Assembly (NCBI RefSeq): GCF_002563895.1
Contig: NZ_PDJB01000001.1
Coordinates: forward strand, 4,013,501-4,077,500
Origin: Pseudomonas lurida
GTDB lineage: Bacteria > Pseudomonadota > Gammaproteobacteria > Pseudomonadales > Pseudomonadaceae
Length of the DNA stretch: 64,000 nt
Direction of reading: 5' to 3'
Below the pieces are notes generated by a model that saw nothing but the letters and a program-made list of their open reading frames with translations, searched no databases and was not told the origin of the DNA. How positions within the stretch are numbered: position 1 is the first letter of the stretch; every line of letters starts with the position of its first letter. Positions 43,331 to 51,612 of the stretch are shown piece by piece. The translations under genes and the position numbers were made by a program.

Positions 43331-43689
43331 GACACTGACCTCGACATCAATGCAAAAGGCGCTAGATAAGGTGTAACTTGCGGCCGATTTTCAACCATCA
43401 GAAGCAATTTACAGGCCAAGCACCGGGGCAGTCCGCCCAAGCACGCTGCCGTGCGATGTCCAATGCAACACTCCCCAGGCCGCTGGCGATTGCCTGCGCC
43501 GCCCTCCCCATTTAGAGGCACGGCACGTCACGCGGTTGGCGCAGGTGCACCAACGCGGACCACGGCGCAATGTCAGGTCCTGCGGTGTCTTTTCCAACCA
43601 AACGGTTGTCCCGTCGAACAAAGCGCCCCCTTGCCACCCAGCCTAATTTCAACCTCACAGCAGCCCATACCCCGCTGATGAGGTACGCC
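43331..43689. other. Divergent control region between nhpR and the oxdA side
   Basis: This 359 bp stretch holds the nhpR promoter (see 43403-43418) and should hold NhpR operators for the oxdA side. Searching by eye for GG-N10-GC on the plus strand I found no good sigma-54 site; the closest is CTGGCGATTGCCTGC at 43483-43497, one base short in the spacer. No gene is visible here. Confidence 0.5.
43403..43418 (-). promoter_or_regulatory. Sigma-54 type -24/-12 promoter of nhpR
   Basis: On the minus strand this reads TGGCCTGTAAATTGCT, against the consensus TGGCACG-N4-TTGCT: GG and GC are separated by exactly ten bases and TTGCT is complete. Transcription would start near 43390, giving about a 60-base leader before nhpR. 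I recall that sigma-54 type sites were proposed for the B23 nitrile cluster, which supports it. Confidence 0.72.
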
Positions 43690-43851
43690 ATGCATCGACA
43701 CTATTCACAACAATTGGCTGATTCCTCCTGGCTTCTGCAGAGGCGCGACCTTGCCCCTGAAGAGTCGGCTTATTGGTTGATTGAATGGGGGGCCATGACG
43801 CTGCTGCACCGACGGCAAGCCGCCAAGCGCGACCTGCCGGCGAAGCGCTGA
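43690..43851 (+). CDS. Small unknown protein upstream of oxdA
   Basis: This 53-codon frame (MHRHYSQQLADSSWLLQRR, ending AAKRDLPAKR) has a good GAGGT ribosome site five to six bases before ATG 43690. An in-frame ATG at 43678 lacks one. It ends 42 bp before oxdA, on the same strand. It is rich in Trp, Arg and Leu, has no membrane helix or signal, and carries a basic tail. I recognise no family. It may be a leader peptide or a small accessory protein of the nitrile operon; it may also be chance. Confidence 0.5.
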   Translation: MHRHYSQQLADSSWLLQRRDLAPEESAYWLIEWGAMTLLHRRQAAKRDLPAKR

Positions 43852-43893
43852 CGCCCACCCGTAGGCCTGAACGAAAATAACGAGGAGCTCACC

Positions 43894-44952
43894 ATGGAAT
43901 CTGCAATCGATACACATCTCAAATGCCCACGCACCCTGTCCCGCCGGGTGCCCGACGAGTATCAACCGCCGTTCCCGATGTGGGTCGCGCGCGCTGATGA
44001 GCAACTGGAACAAGTGGTGATGGCTTACCTCGGCGTGCAATATCGCGGCGACGCCCAGCGCGAGGCCGCGTTGCAGTCGATGCGCCACATTGTCGGCAGT
44101 TTCAGTCTGGCCGATGGCCCTCAGACCCATGATTTGACCCACCACACCGACAGCAGTGGGTTTGATAACCTGATTGTGGTCGGGTACTGGAAAGATCCTG
44201 CCGCCCACTGTCGCTGGTTACGCTCCCCCCAGGTGAATGACTGGTGGAGTTCGCCGGATCGGCTCAGTGAGGGCCTGGGCTACTTCCGCGAAATCACCGC
44301 CCCACGCGCCGAGCAGTTCGAGACCCTGTACGCCTTCCAGGAAAACTTGCCCGGTGTCGGCGCGATCATGGATACCACCAGTGGCGAGATCGAAGAACAC
44401 GGTTACTGGGGCTCGATGCGCGACCGCTTCCCGATCTCCCAGACGGACTGGATGAAACCCACCAGTGAGCTGAAAGTGATCGCGGGTGACCCTGCCAAGG
44501 GTGGGCGGGTCGTGGTCCTGGGGCATGACAACCTCACGCTGATCCGCTCAGGCCAGGACTGGGCGGATGCCGAGGCGGACGAACGCTCGCTGTACCTCGA
44601 TGAGATTTTGCCGACCTTGCAGGATGGCATGGACTTCCTGCGTGACAACGGCCAACCGCTGGGCTGCTACAGCAACAGGTTCGTGCGCAATATCGACATT
44701 GACGGCAACTTTCTCGACGTGAGCTACAACATCGGCCACTGGCGCTCGGTGGAGAAACTCGAACGCTGGGCAGAGTCGCACCCTACCCACCTGCGTATCT
44801 TCGTGACGTTCTTCCGCGTGGCCGCTGGGTTGAAAAAGCTCCGGCTGTACCACGAAGTGTCCGTGTCAGACGCCAAGAGCCAGGTATTCGAGTACATCAA
44901 CTGTCACTCGCAGACCGGCATGTTGCGCGACGCGCTGTCGCCCACCGCCTGA
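43894..44952 (+). CDS. oxdA: Aldoxime dehydratase OxdA
   Basis: This 352-residue haem lyase converts aldoximes (R-CH=N-OH) to nitriles. Key residues known for P. chlororaphis OxdA lie at the same positions: proximal haem His299 (HPTHL), catalytic His320 (RLYHE), Arg178 (RDRF), Ser219 (LIRSG) and Glu143. Length is identical to that enzyme and most of the sequence agrees with my memory of it. GAGGAG precedes the start. It is the first main gene of the nitrile operon, and its product is the substrate of nitrile hydratase. Confidence 0.96.
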   Translation: MESAIDTHLKCPRTLSRRVPDEYQPPFPMWVARADEQLEQVVMAYLGVQYRGDAQREAALQSMRHIVGSFSLADGPQTHDLTHHTDSSGFDNLIVVGYWKDPAAHCRWLRSPQVNDWWSSPDRLSEGLGYFREITAPRAEQFETLYAFQENLPGVGAIMDTTSGEIEEHGYWGSMRDRFPISQTDWMKPTSELKVIAGDPAKGGRVVVLGHDNLTLIRSGQDWADAEADERSLYLDEILPTLQDGMDFLRDNGQPLGCYSNRFVRNIDIDGNFLDVSYNIGHWRSVEKLERWAESHPTHLRIFVTFFRVAAGLKKLRLYHEVSVSDAKSQVFEYINCHSQTGMLRDALSPTA

Positions 44953-45009
44953 GCGCCGTCGGCGCTTACCCCCCCATTTCCTGCTTCCTTGCCACCCTCA
45001 CCGGGTGGC
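44952..45009 (+). terminator. Two hairpins between oxdA and the outer-membrane gene
   Basis: The first is AGCGCC-GTC-GGCGCT (44952-44966), immediately after the oxdA stop. The second is GCCACCC-TCACC-GGGTGGC (44991-45009), a perfect 7 bp stem that ends 27 bp before the next start. Neither has a T-run. They may protect the oxdA message 3' end or set the ratio of oxdA to downstream expression. Confidence 0.5.
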
Positions 45010-45036
45010 GCGGTTTCCTGTGCGAGGAATAAAAAG

Positions 45037-45903
45037 ATGAACAAGATCCGCCTGCTGACACTTTCCACCCTGTTGCCCGCGCTGCATGCGAACGCCGGCG
45101 AAGTAGCCCCTGGCGACTATGAGCAGTACCCGGTCGGCGCGACCATCGGTGCGATTTATTACCAGCACTCCACCACGGACTCGGCGTACGCCAACGGGCA
45201 CAAGGTCAGTTCTGACTACACGTTGAGCTCAGACGTCGGCATTCTGCGTCTGCTCCATGTCTACGCGCTGAGTGACACAGTCACCATCGACCCGCAATTC
45301 CTGCTGCCTTTCGGGCACGTCTCCAGTGGCGGTGACGCCTCGACGCTGGGCAGTACCCGTGGCATCGGCGACTTGATCCTCACCGCACCGTTCAAGTGGC
45401 GGCTCAACGAAGCCCGCGACACCCTCAGTATTGCCCCCTATCTGTATGTACCCACTGGCACTTATGACAAGGATGACGCGCTCAATATCGGCGAGAACCG
45501 TTGGAAGTTCGAACTGCAGAGTGCCTACGTCAAGCACTTCACGGAAAAATGGGCAATGGACCTGGTCGGCGGCGCCACGTGGTATGGCGACAACACCGAT
45601 TATGGTGCGAATGCCGACCGTCTGAAGCAAGACGTTTCCTATGCAGCACAGATCATGGGGCGTTACATGCCAGACGCCACCACAGCGTTTGGTATCGGCT
45701 TGGGGCGCACCTGGGGAGGTGAGACGAACGTCGAGCACGTCAATCAGGATAACGAGTTGGGTACAACCAACTTCCGTCTGACGGCCACCAAATTCGTCAC
45801 TCCCCAGGACCAGATCCAGCTGCAGCTGGGCAGGGATCTCTCGGTGGACAACGGCGCCAAGGAAGACTTCCGCATGAACCTGCGCTACGCCCGCGTGTTT
45901 TGA
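45037..45903 (+). CDS. MetA/SphA-type outer-membrane protein in the nitrile operon
   Basis: This 288-residue secreted beta-strand protein of the Phenol_MetA_deg family has a signal peptide (LLTLSTLLPALHANA), then YEQYPVGATIGAIYYQHSTT, STRGIGDLILTAPFKWRL, LSIAPYLYVPTGTYDKDDALN and final Phe (RYARVF). It has a clear GAGGAAT site. Its position between oxdA and amiA suggests a pore for aldoximes, nitriles or amides. As I recall, the B23 cluster description lists no such gene at this place. The family also includes the gene at 31656-32648. Confidence 0.82.
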   Translation: MNKIRLLTLSTLLPALHANAGEVAPGDYEQYPVGATIGAIYYQHSTTDSAYANGHKVSSDYTLSSDVGILRLLHVYALSDTVTIDPQFLLPFGHVSSGGDASTLGSTRGIGDLILTAPFKWRLNEARDTLSIAPYLYVPTGTYDKDDALNIGENRWKFELQSAYVKHFTEKWAMDLVGGATWYGDNTDYGANADRLKQDVSYAAQIMGRYMPDATTAFGIGLGRTWGGETNVEHVNQDNELGTTNFRLTATKFVTPQDQIQLQLGRDLSVDNGAKEDFRMNLRYARVF

Positions 45904-45918
45904 CACACGCGTCCATCG

Positions 45919-45986
45919 GACAGCGACCCCAGCCCTCTGCTGCCTTGGCGCAGGGCTGTCCGGCTCAGCCAAGTCGCTGTCTTTTT
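45919..45986 (+). terminator. Nested stem-loop with T-run before amiA
   Basis: GACAGCGAC (45919-45927) pairs perfectly with GTCGCTGTC (45973-45981), followed at once by TTTTT. Inside the loop CAGCCCT (45930-45936) pairs with AGGGCTG (45952-45958). The outer stem plus T-run has the form of an intrinsic terminator, 16 bp after the outer-membrane gene. It could end transcription or partly block it before amiA. Confidence 0.65.
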
Positions 45987-46092
45987 CAACCAAGCCTCCG
46001 ACTGGAGGCGCGGACTATCTTGAGCACCAGGCCCACTGACCTTGATGAGTATGCAGTGCTCTTCGGCCACAGACGATAAGGACAGCCCCACC

Positions 46093-47607
46093 ATGGCAAT
46101 CGTTCGCCCCACCCTTGAGCAGCTATTGGATATCGCGAGCCGCCTGCACATGCAGCTCAGCCCCGAGCAAGCGCGGGAATACTTGCCGCTGATGCAGGCG
46201 AGCTTCGACGCCTATGACCTGATTGACGAGCTGCCCGATTTCATCCCACTTGTACGTTACGAACGCAGCTCGGGCTATCGCCCATCGGCTGCGCACAACC
46301 CACTCAACGCCTGGTACGTCCGAACGGAAGTCAGCGGTGCCCGTGACGGCAAACTGGCGGGTAAAACGGTCGCACTCAAGGACAATATCTCACTGGCTGG
46401 CGTGCCCATGATGAATGGTGCCAAGCCACTGGAAGGTCACGTTCCATCGTTCGACGCCACCGTCGTCACCCGATTGCTCGACGCGGGCGCAACCATCCTC
46501 GGCAAGGCGACATGCGAGCACTACTGCCTGTCCGGTGGCAGCCACACCTCCGACCCCGCACCGGTTCACAACCCTTACCGCCACGGGTTTGCCTCGGGTG
46601 GGTCGTCTTCCGGCAGCGCGGCGTTGGTCGCTGCGGGCGAGGTCGACCTGGCAGTCGGCGGTGACCAGGGCGGCTCGATCCGGATTCCTTCCGCATTCTG
46701 CGGCACTTACGGGATGAAGCCTACCCACGGCCTGGTGCCTTACACCGGGATCATGGCCATCGAAGCGACGATCGATCATGCCGGCCCCATTACCGCCAAT
46801 GTGCGAGACAACGCCTTGATGTTGGAGGTCATGGCTGGAACGGACGGGCTCGATCCCCGGCAAGCCGCGCCCCGGGTCGACACGTACAGCGATTACCTGG
46901 AACGCGGTGTGAGCGGCCTGAGGATCGGCGTCCTGCGTGAAGGCTTCGAACTGGCCAACCAGGATCCGCGCGTGGCGTCGTCTGTACGCAATGCCATCGC
47001 ACGGTTTTCGCAACTGGGCGCGCATGTCGAGGAGGTGTCGGTGCCTGAGCACAAGATCGCCGGTTCGCTGTGGCACCCCATCGGCTGTGAGGGCCTGACG
47101 ATGCAGATGATGCACGGCAATGGGGCGGGCTTTAACTGGGAAGGGCTGTATGACCTGGGGTTGCTGGACAAGCAAGCCGGATGGCGCGATCAGGCGGATG
47201 ACCTGTCTGCCTCTCTCAAGCTGTGCATGTTCGTCGGCCAATACGGTGTGGAGCGCTACAACGGGCGTTTCTACGCCAAGGCGCAAAACCTCAGGCGCCT
47301 GGCACGCTCGGCCTATGACGCGGCCTTGGCGCGCTACGACCTGCTGGTGATGCCGACCGTCCCGATCATTGCCCAGCCCCACCCGGAACCGGGTTGCTCG
47401 ATCACTGAGTACGTGGCTCGAGCACTGGAAATGATCGGCAATGCCTCGGCCCAGGACATCACTGGCCACCCTGCCATGTCGATCCCCTGCGGTCTGGTAG
47501 ACGGTCTGCCTGTGGGGCTCATGCTGGTGGGCAAGCACTATGCCGAAGGCACGATTTACCAGGCTGCCGCGGCGTTCGAGGCGTCTGTCGACTGGAAAGA
47601 CTGTTAG
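46093..47607 (+). CDS. amiA: Amidase-signature family amidase AmiA
   Basis: This 504-residue amidase hydrolyses the amide made by nitrile hydratase to acid and ammonia. The Ser-cisSer-Lys triad is Lys96 (TVALKDNIS), Ser171 ([10 protein letters not shown]) and Ser195 ([12 protein letters not shown]), the same numbering as in Rhodococcus nitrile-cluster amidases as I recall. The start at 46093 has AAGGA upstream; an earlier in-frame ATG adds 17 residues without similarity. It lies before nhpA, as in the B23 cluster. Confidence 0.94.
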   Translation: MAIVRPTLEQLLDIASRLHMQLSPEQAREYLPLMQASFDAYDLIDELPDFIPLVRYERSSGYRPSAAHNPLNAWYVRTEVSGARDGKLAGKTVALKDNISLAGVPMMNGAKPLEGHVPSFDATVVTRLLDAGATILGKATCEHYCLSGGSHTSDPAPVHNPYRHGFASGGSSSGSAALVAAGEVDLAVGGDQGGSIRIPSAFCGTYGMKPTHGLVPYTGIMAIEATIDHAGPITANVRDNALMLEVMAGTDGLDPRQAAPRVDTYSDYLERGVSGLRIGVLREGFELANQDPRVASSVRNAIARFSQLGAHVEEVSVPEHKIAGSLWHPIGCEGLTMQMMHGNGAGFNWEGLYDLGLLDKQAGWRDQADDLSASLKLCMFVGQYGVERYNGRFYAKAQNLRRLARSAYDAALARYDLLVMPTVPIIAQPHPEPGCSITEYVARALEMIGNASAQDITGHPAMSIPCGLVDGLPVGLMLVGKHYAEGTIYQAAAAFEASVDWKDC

Positions 47608-47678
47608 CCGCCCCCCGCAGCGCAAAAAGAACAAGCCGCCAGGCGCTGCCCAGAAGCTCAATGATGAGGAATAAACCG

Positions 47679-48272
47679 ATGACCACACCTGAAAAAAACA
47701 CATCAACCCCGGGCGAACGAGCACAAGCGTTACTGCAAGTGCTCAAGCAGAAGGACCTGATCCCCGACGGTTACATCGAGCATATGACGCAACTGATGGC
47801 GCACGAATGGAGCCCGGAGAATGGCGCTCGAGTTGTGGCCAAGGCCTGGGTAGACCCGCAGTTTCGCGAACTGCTGCTCAGGGACGGCACCGCCGCGTGT
47901 GCTCAATTTGGCTACACCGGCCCGCAGGGTGAATACATTGTTGCCCTGGAAGACACGCCCCACCTGAAAAACGTGATTGTGTGCAGCCTGTGCTCCTGCA
48001 CCAATTGGCCCGTCCTCGGCTTGCCGCCGGAGTGGTACAAGGGCTTCGAATTCCGCGCGCGGCTGGTGCGCGAAGGGCGCACCGTCCTGCGCGAACTGGG
48101 CACGCAACTGCCGGACGACGTCACCATCAAGGTGTGGGATACCAGCGCCGAAAGCCGCTATCTGGTGCTGCCTATGCGACCGCAGGGGAGCGAGTCCATG
48201 GATGAAGAGGCGCTTCGAAAATTGATCACCAAGGATGTCCTTATCGGCGTGGCGCTACCGCACGTCGCGTAA
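47679..48272 (+). CDS. nhpA: Nitrile hydratase alpha subunit, iron type
   Basis: This 197-residue subunit holds the active-site iron in the motif CSLCSC (Cys102, Cys105, Ser106, Cys107). Serine after the first Cys marks the Fe type; Co types have threonine. Cys105 and Cys107 should be oxidised to sulfinic and sulfenic forms. The body (LMAHEWSPENGARVVAKAWVD, DGTAACAQFGYTGPQGEYI) closely follows my memory of the P. chlororaphis B23 subunit. TGAGGA precedes ATG 47679. It forms an alpha-beta dimer with the next gene and needs NhpC for metal loading. Confidence 0.96.
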   Translation: MTTPEKNTSTPGERAQALLQVLKQKDLIPDGYIEHMTQLMAHEWSPENGARVVAKAWVDPQFRELLLRDGTAACAQFGYTGPQGEYIVALEDTPHLKNVIVCSLCSCTNWPVLGLPPEWYKGFEFRARLVREGRTVLRELGTQLPDDVTIKVWDTSAESRYLVLPMRPQGSESMDEEALRKLITKDVLIGVALPHVA

Positions 48273-48313
48273 CCGGGGCGCTTTGTTTCCTTCACTTTTC
48301 AGAGGTATTCACG

Positions 48314-48976
48314 ATGGATGGTTTTCACGATCTCGGTGGTTTTCAAGGCTTTGGCAAGGTCCCTCACACCATTAACAGTCTGAGCTATAAACAGGTATTC
48401 AAGCAGGACTGGGAACACCTGGCCTACAGCTTGATGTTCATCGGTGCCGATCACTTGAAAAAATTCAGCGTGGACGAAGTGCGCCACGCCGTCGAGCGCC
48501 TGGATGTCCGCCAACATGTCGGCACCCAGTACTACGAACGCTATGTCATTGCGACCGCCACCCTGCTGGTCGAAACAGGCGTCATCACCCAGGCGGAACT
48601 CGATGAGGCCTTGGGCTCCCACTTCAAGCTGGCCAATCCCGCTCAGGCTGAAGGTCGCCCGGCGATCACCGGTCGACCGCACTTCGAGGTGGGCGACCGG
48701 GTTGTCGTGCGAGACGAGTACGTGGCCGGGCATACCCGCATGCCAGCCTATGTGCGTGGCAAGGCAGGCGTGGTGCTGCACCGCACATCGGAGCAGTGGC
48801 CGTTCCCGGACGCGATTGGCCATGGCGACCTGAGTGCGGCGCACCAGCCGACCTACCACGTCGAGTTTCGCGTGAAAGATCTCTGGGGAGACGCGGCAGA
48901 TGATGGTCTCGTGGTGGTCGATCTTTTCGAAAGCTACCTGGACCACGCCGATGGCGCTCAAGCGGTGAAAGCATGA
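48314..48976 (+). CDS. nhpB: Nitrile hydratase beta subunit
   Basis: This 220-residue beta subunit begins [18 protein letters not shown], the invariant N-terminus of nitrile hydratase beta chains, and has the helical first half (VEETGVIT-like [17 protein letters not shown]) and the SH3-like C-terminal half ([27 protein letters not shown], read in parts; HTRMPxYxRG is diagnostic). AGAGGT lies before the start. It overlaps nhpC by 4 bp, suggesting coupled translation. Confidence 0.96.
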   Translation: MDGFHDLGGFQGFGKVPHTINSLSYKQVFKQDWEHLAYSLMFIGADHLKKFSVDEVRHAVERLDVRQHVGTQYYERYVIATATLLVETGVITQAELDEALGSHFKLANPAQAEGRPAITGRPHFEVGDRVVVRDEYVAGHTRMPAYVRGKAGVVLHRTSEQWPFPDAIGHGDLSAAHQPTYHVEFRVKDLWGDAADDGLVVVDLFESYLDHADGAQAVKA

Positions 48977-50232
48977 GTGACGGCGCCCTGACAGGCCGAC
49001 TGCCGGTGACGGTGCTTTCCGGCTTCCTCGGCGCCGGCAAAACCACCCTGCTCAACCATATCCTGCGCAATCGCGAAGGCCTCAGGGTGGCGGTCATCGT
49101 CAATGACATGAGCGAGGTCAACATTGATGCCCAGGAGGTGCAGCGCGATGTGTCACTGCACCGTGGCAGCGATGAGTTGATCGAGATGAGCAATGGCTGC
49201 ATCTGCTGCACGCTGCGCGCCGATTTGCTCGAGCAGATCAGTGCCCTGGCGCGCCAGCAGCGTTTCGATTACCTGCTCATTGAGTCCACTGGGATCTCTG
49301 AGCCGATGCCGGTTGCGGAGACGTTCGCCTTCCTGGACGCCGAAGGCTTCAGCCTCAGCGAGTTGGCACGGCTTGATACCTTGGTGACGGTGGTCGATGG
49401 CAGCCGTTTCCAGGCGTTGCTTGAGTCACCGGACACCGTGCACCGCGAGGCGGCACAGGAGGATACGCCCAAGCGCCATCTGGCAGACCTGCTGATCGAG
49501 CAAGTGGAGTATGCCAACGTCATTCTCGTCAACAAACTCGACCTGATCGATGAGCCTGGCTACCAGGCCTTGCACGCGGTCCTCGCAGGCCTTAACCCGA
49601 CCGCGCGGATCGTGCCAATGACGCAGGGTAGCGTTGAGCTGTCCGATATCCTCGGCACCCACCTGTTTGATTTACCCCGCCTTGCGGCGTCGCCGGGCTG
49701 GATGAAGACAATGGAGGCCAGCGACGCACCGGCCTCCGAGTCGGATACCTATGGCGTGACGTCCTGGGTGTACCGCGAGCGCGCCCCTTTTCACCCGAAG
49801 CGACTGTTCGATTTTCTCCAGCGACCCTGGTGCAACGGGCGACTGCTGCGCAGCAAAGGTTACTTTTGGCTGGCCAGCCGACACCTTGAAATCGGCCTGC
49901 TGGTGCAAAGTGGCAAGCACTTCCAGTGGGACTATGTCGGCCGCTGGTGGAACTTCATCGAGCCGTCGCAATGGCCCCGGGATGAATATCGGTTGCAGAG
50001 CATCATGGCCAAGTGGGACAGCATCGTCGGGGACTGCCGGCAGGAGTTGGTCTTCATCGGCCAGGATCTGGACACCCATAGGTTGCAACACGAACTCGAC
50101 AACTGCCTGCTGAGTGCCCAGGAAATCGCCGCCGGCCCGTCGGCCTGGCAAGCCCTGCCGGGAGCGACAGCCTTTGACACCCGGGCCTTGTCGGCAGGCC
50201 CCTCCCCCCTCCCGCAGGCGGATCCCATTTGA
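48973..50232 (+). CDS. nhpC: Nitrile hydratase activator NhpC (P47K, COG0523 GTPase)
   Basis: This 419-residue G3E GTPase metallochaperone has Walker [15 protein letters not shown] (Lys23), the metal-binding motif Cys76-Ile-Cys78-Cys79 (NGCICCTLR), switch residues [11 protein letters not shown] and the guanine motif VNKLD. The C-terminal CobW_C domain includes [27 protein letters not shown]. This is the P47K activator needed to produce active Fe-type nitrile hydratase; it should deliver iron to NhpA using GTP. Its start overlaps the nhpB stop. Confidence 0.94.
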   Translation: MSDGALTGRLPVTVLSGFLGAGKTTLLNHILRNREGLRVAVIVNDMSEVNIDAQEVQRDVSLHRGSDELIEMSNGCICCTLRADLLEQISALARQQRFDYLLIESTGISEPMPVAETFAFLDAEGFSLSELARLDTLVTVVDGSRFQALLESPDTVHREAAQEDTPKRHLADLLIEQVEYANVILVNKLDLIDEPGYQALHAVLAGLNPTARIVPMTQGSVELSDILGTHLFDLPRLAASPGWMKTMEASDAPASESDTYGVTSWVYRERAPFHPKRLFDFLQRPWCNGRLLRSKGYFWLASRHLEIGLLVQSGKHFQWDYVGRWWNFIEPSQWPRDEYRLQSIMAKWDSIVGDCRQELVFIGQDLDTHRLQHELDNCLLSAQEIAAGPSAWQALPGATAFDTRALSAGPSPLPQADPI

Positions 50233-50250
50233 CCGAGGTAGAGGTGCTCC

Positions 50251-51543
50251 ATGCTTTTTTTCAGCAGAACCACCCGTTGGGTACTGGCGCCGCTTGCCGA
50301 GAGGCTGGAACAGCCAGACCAGCCGAGCACGCCGTTATCGTCGAACAACCCGTTATTGCGCCGCATTCTGTCAGGCGTCGATCAACTGCTACAGGAGCGG
50401 CGTGCCTTGGAGGAGCAAGCGCGCGCACTGACATTGAACGTCAGCCAATTGGACGAACGCCTGGCCTGCCGCGACAAGCATTTGCGCGAACTGGAGACAC
50501 GCTGGGCACTGATCACCCAAGGTGCAGATGAACTGTTCTGGTCGCTGCAACTGGCTGCAAACGGCGCTCCCGCGCCGGAATGTGCGATGGAGTGGACGGG
50601 ATCGGCGTCGATCCAGGCCCAAGGTATTGATCAGCTTGGCCGTTGGAGCGAACAGCTACATCCCGCTGATCGGCAACCGCACCTGGGGGCGCTTGCCCGG
50701 CATCTTGCCGACCGCAGTGGGCGGACGCCCTTTGCGCTGGAGGTGCGCCTGAAGGCCACATCAGGCGGTGACTATCGCTGGTGCACGATCAGCGGTAACG
50801 CAAGCCGTGACCCGCAAGGCGTACCTCTTGCCATCGGTGGGACCCTTCGTGACATTCACGAACAACGCCTGCACAACGAGACACTTGAACTGGCGGCCAC
50901 ACGTTTCGACATTTCCAGGGAAATGCTGCACGACGGGCTCTGGGACATCGAGGTGGTGGCCGGAGACCCTGCGAATCCGAAAAATACCATCTGGTGGTCG
51001 TCGCAAATGCGTCGACTGCTGGGGTGCAGCACGGTTGAGGAGTTCCCCAACACCCTGGAAAGCTGGACTTCGCGCCTGCATCCCGACGACAGCGAACGGG
51101 CGATCGCAGCGTTTGTCGCCCACGTTGACGACCGCAGCGGCAAGACACCGTTTGATGTGGATTATCGACTCAAGCATAAAAGTGGCGCTTACCGCTGGTT
51201 TCGCGGCCGGGGGCAAACGCGTCGCTCACCGGACGGTTCCCCGCAACGCGTGGTGGGCGCCATCACCGATATCCATGCCCACCATGAAGAAAGCACGATG
51301 CGTGAGGCGCAGGCGGAACAACATCGGGTGATGCAGGACACGCTCAGCAAGTTGACGCACATTGTCGCCACCATCCAGGGCATTGCCAGCCAAACCAACC
51401 TGCTGGCGTTGAACGCCGCCATCGAAGCAGCACGCGCCGGCGAGGCCGGGCGCGGGTTTGCCGTGGTCGCTGATGAAGTTCGCAAGCTGGCCACTCGAAC
51501 CAGCCAGGCCACACAGCAAGCGGCCGAAATGATGGACAGCTAG
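50251..51543 (+). CDS. Soluble PAS-PAS chemoreceptor-like protein with short signalling tip
   Basis: This 430-residue protein has no membrane segment: a coiled coil (about 45-85), two PAS domains (about 88-195 and 215-335; each with the W-x-R-L/Q-H-P-D-D/R motif and a Y-R-W end), then a methyl-accepting signalling tip, [31 protein letters not shown] (in parts), which stops soon after the hairpin. BdlA of P. aeruginosa has the same layout and size. It lies between nhpC and acsA, the position of nhpS in the B23 cluster as I recall. It may sense the redox or metabolic state created by nitrile use, which is inference. Confidence 0.85.
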   Translation: MLFFSRTTRWVLAPLAERLEQPDQPSTPLSSNNPLLRRILSGVDQLLQERRALEEQARALTLNVSQLDERLACRDKHLRELETRWALITQGADELFWSLQLAANGAPAPECAMEWTGSASIQAQGIDQLGRWSEQLHPADRQPHLGALARHLADRSGRTPFALEVRLKATSGGDYRWCTISGNASRDPQGVPLAIGGTLRDIHEQRLHNETLELAATRFDISREMLHDGLWDIEVVAGDPANPKNTIWWSSQMRRLLGCSTVEEFPNTLESWTSRLHPDDSERAIAAFVAHVDDRSGKTPFDVDYRLKHKSGAYRWFRGRGQTRRSPDGSPQRVVGAITDIHAHHEESTMREAQAEQHRVMQDTLSKLTHIVATIQGIASQTNLLALNAAIEAARAGEAGRGFAVVADEVRKLATRTSQATQQAAEMMDS

Positions 51544-51612
51544 CGACAACAAAGCACGCGCACTGGGCGTGCCCACACAGAACATCCTCCAACAATAACA
51601 ATCAGGTACGGT

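Noticed and set aside
43484..43497. TGGCGATTGCCTGC as a sigma-54 promoter for oxdA
   Set aside because: GG and GC are nine, not ten, bases apart and the -12 element lacks TTGC, so it is not called; the true oxdA promoter was not identified.
47608..47678. Possible separate promoter for nhpA between amiA and nhpA
   Set aside because: A GG-N11-GC arrangement (CTGGAAAGACTGTTAGC near the amiA end) has wrong spacing, and no sigma-70 boxes were convincing.
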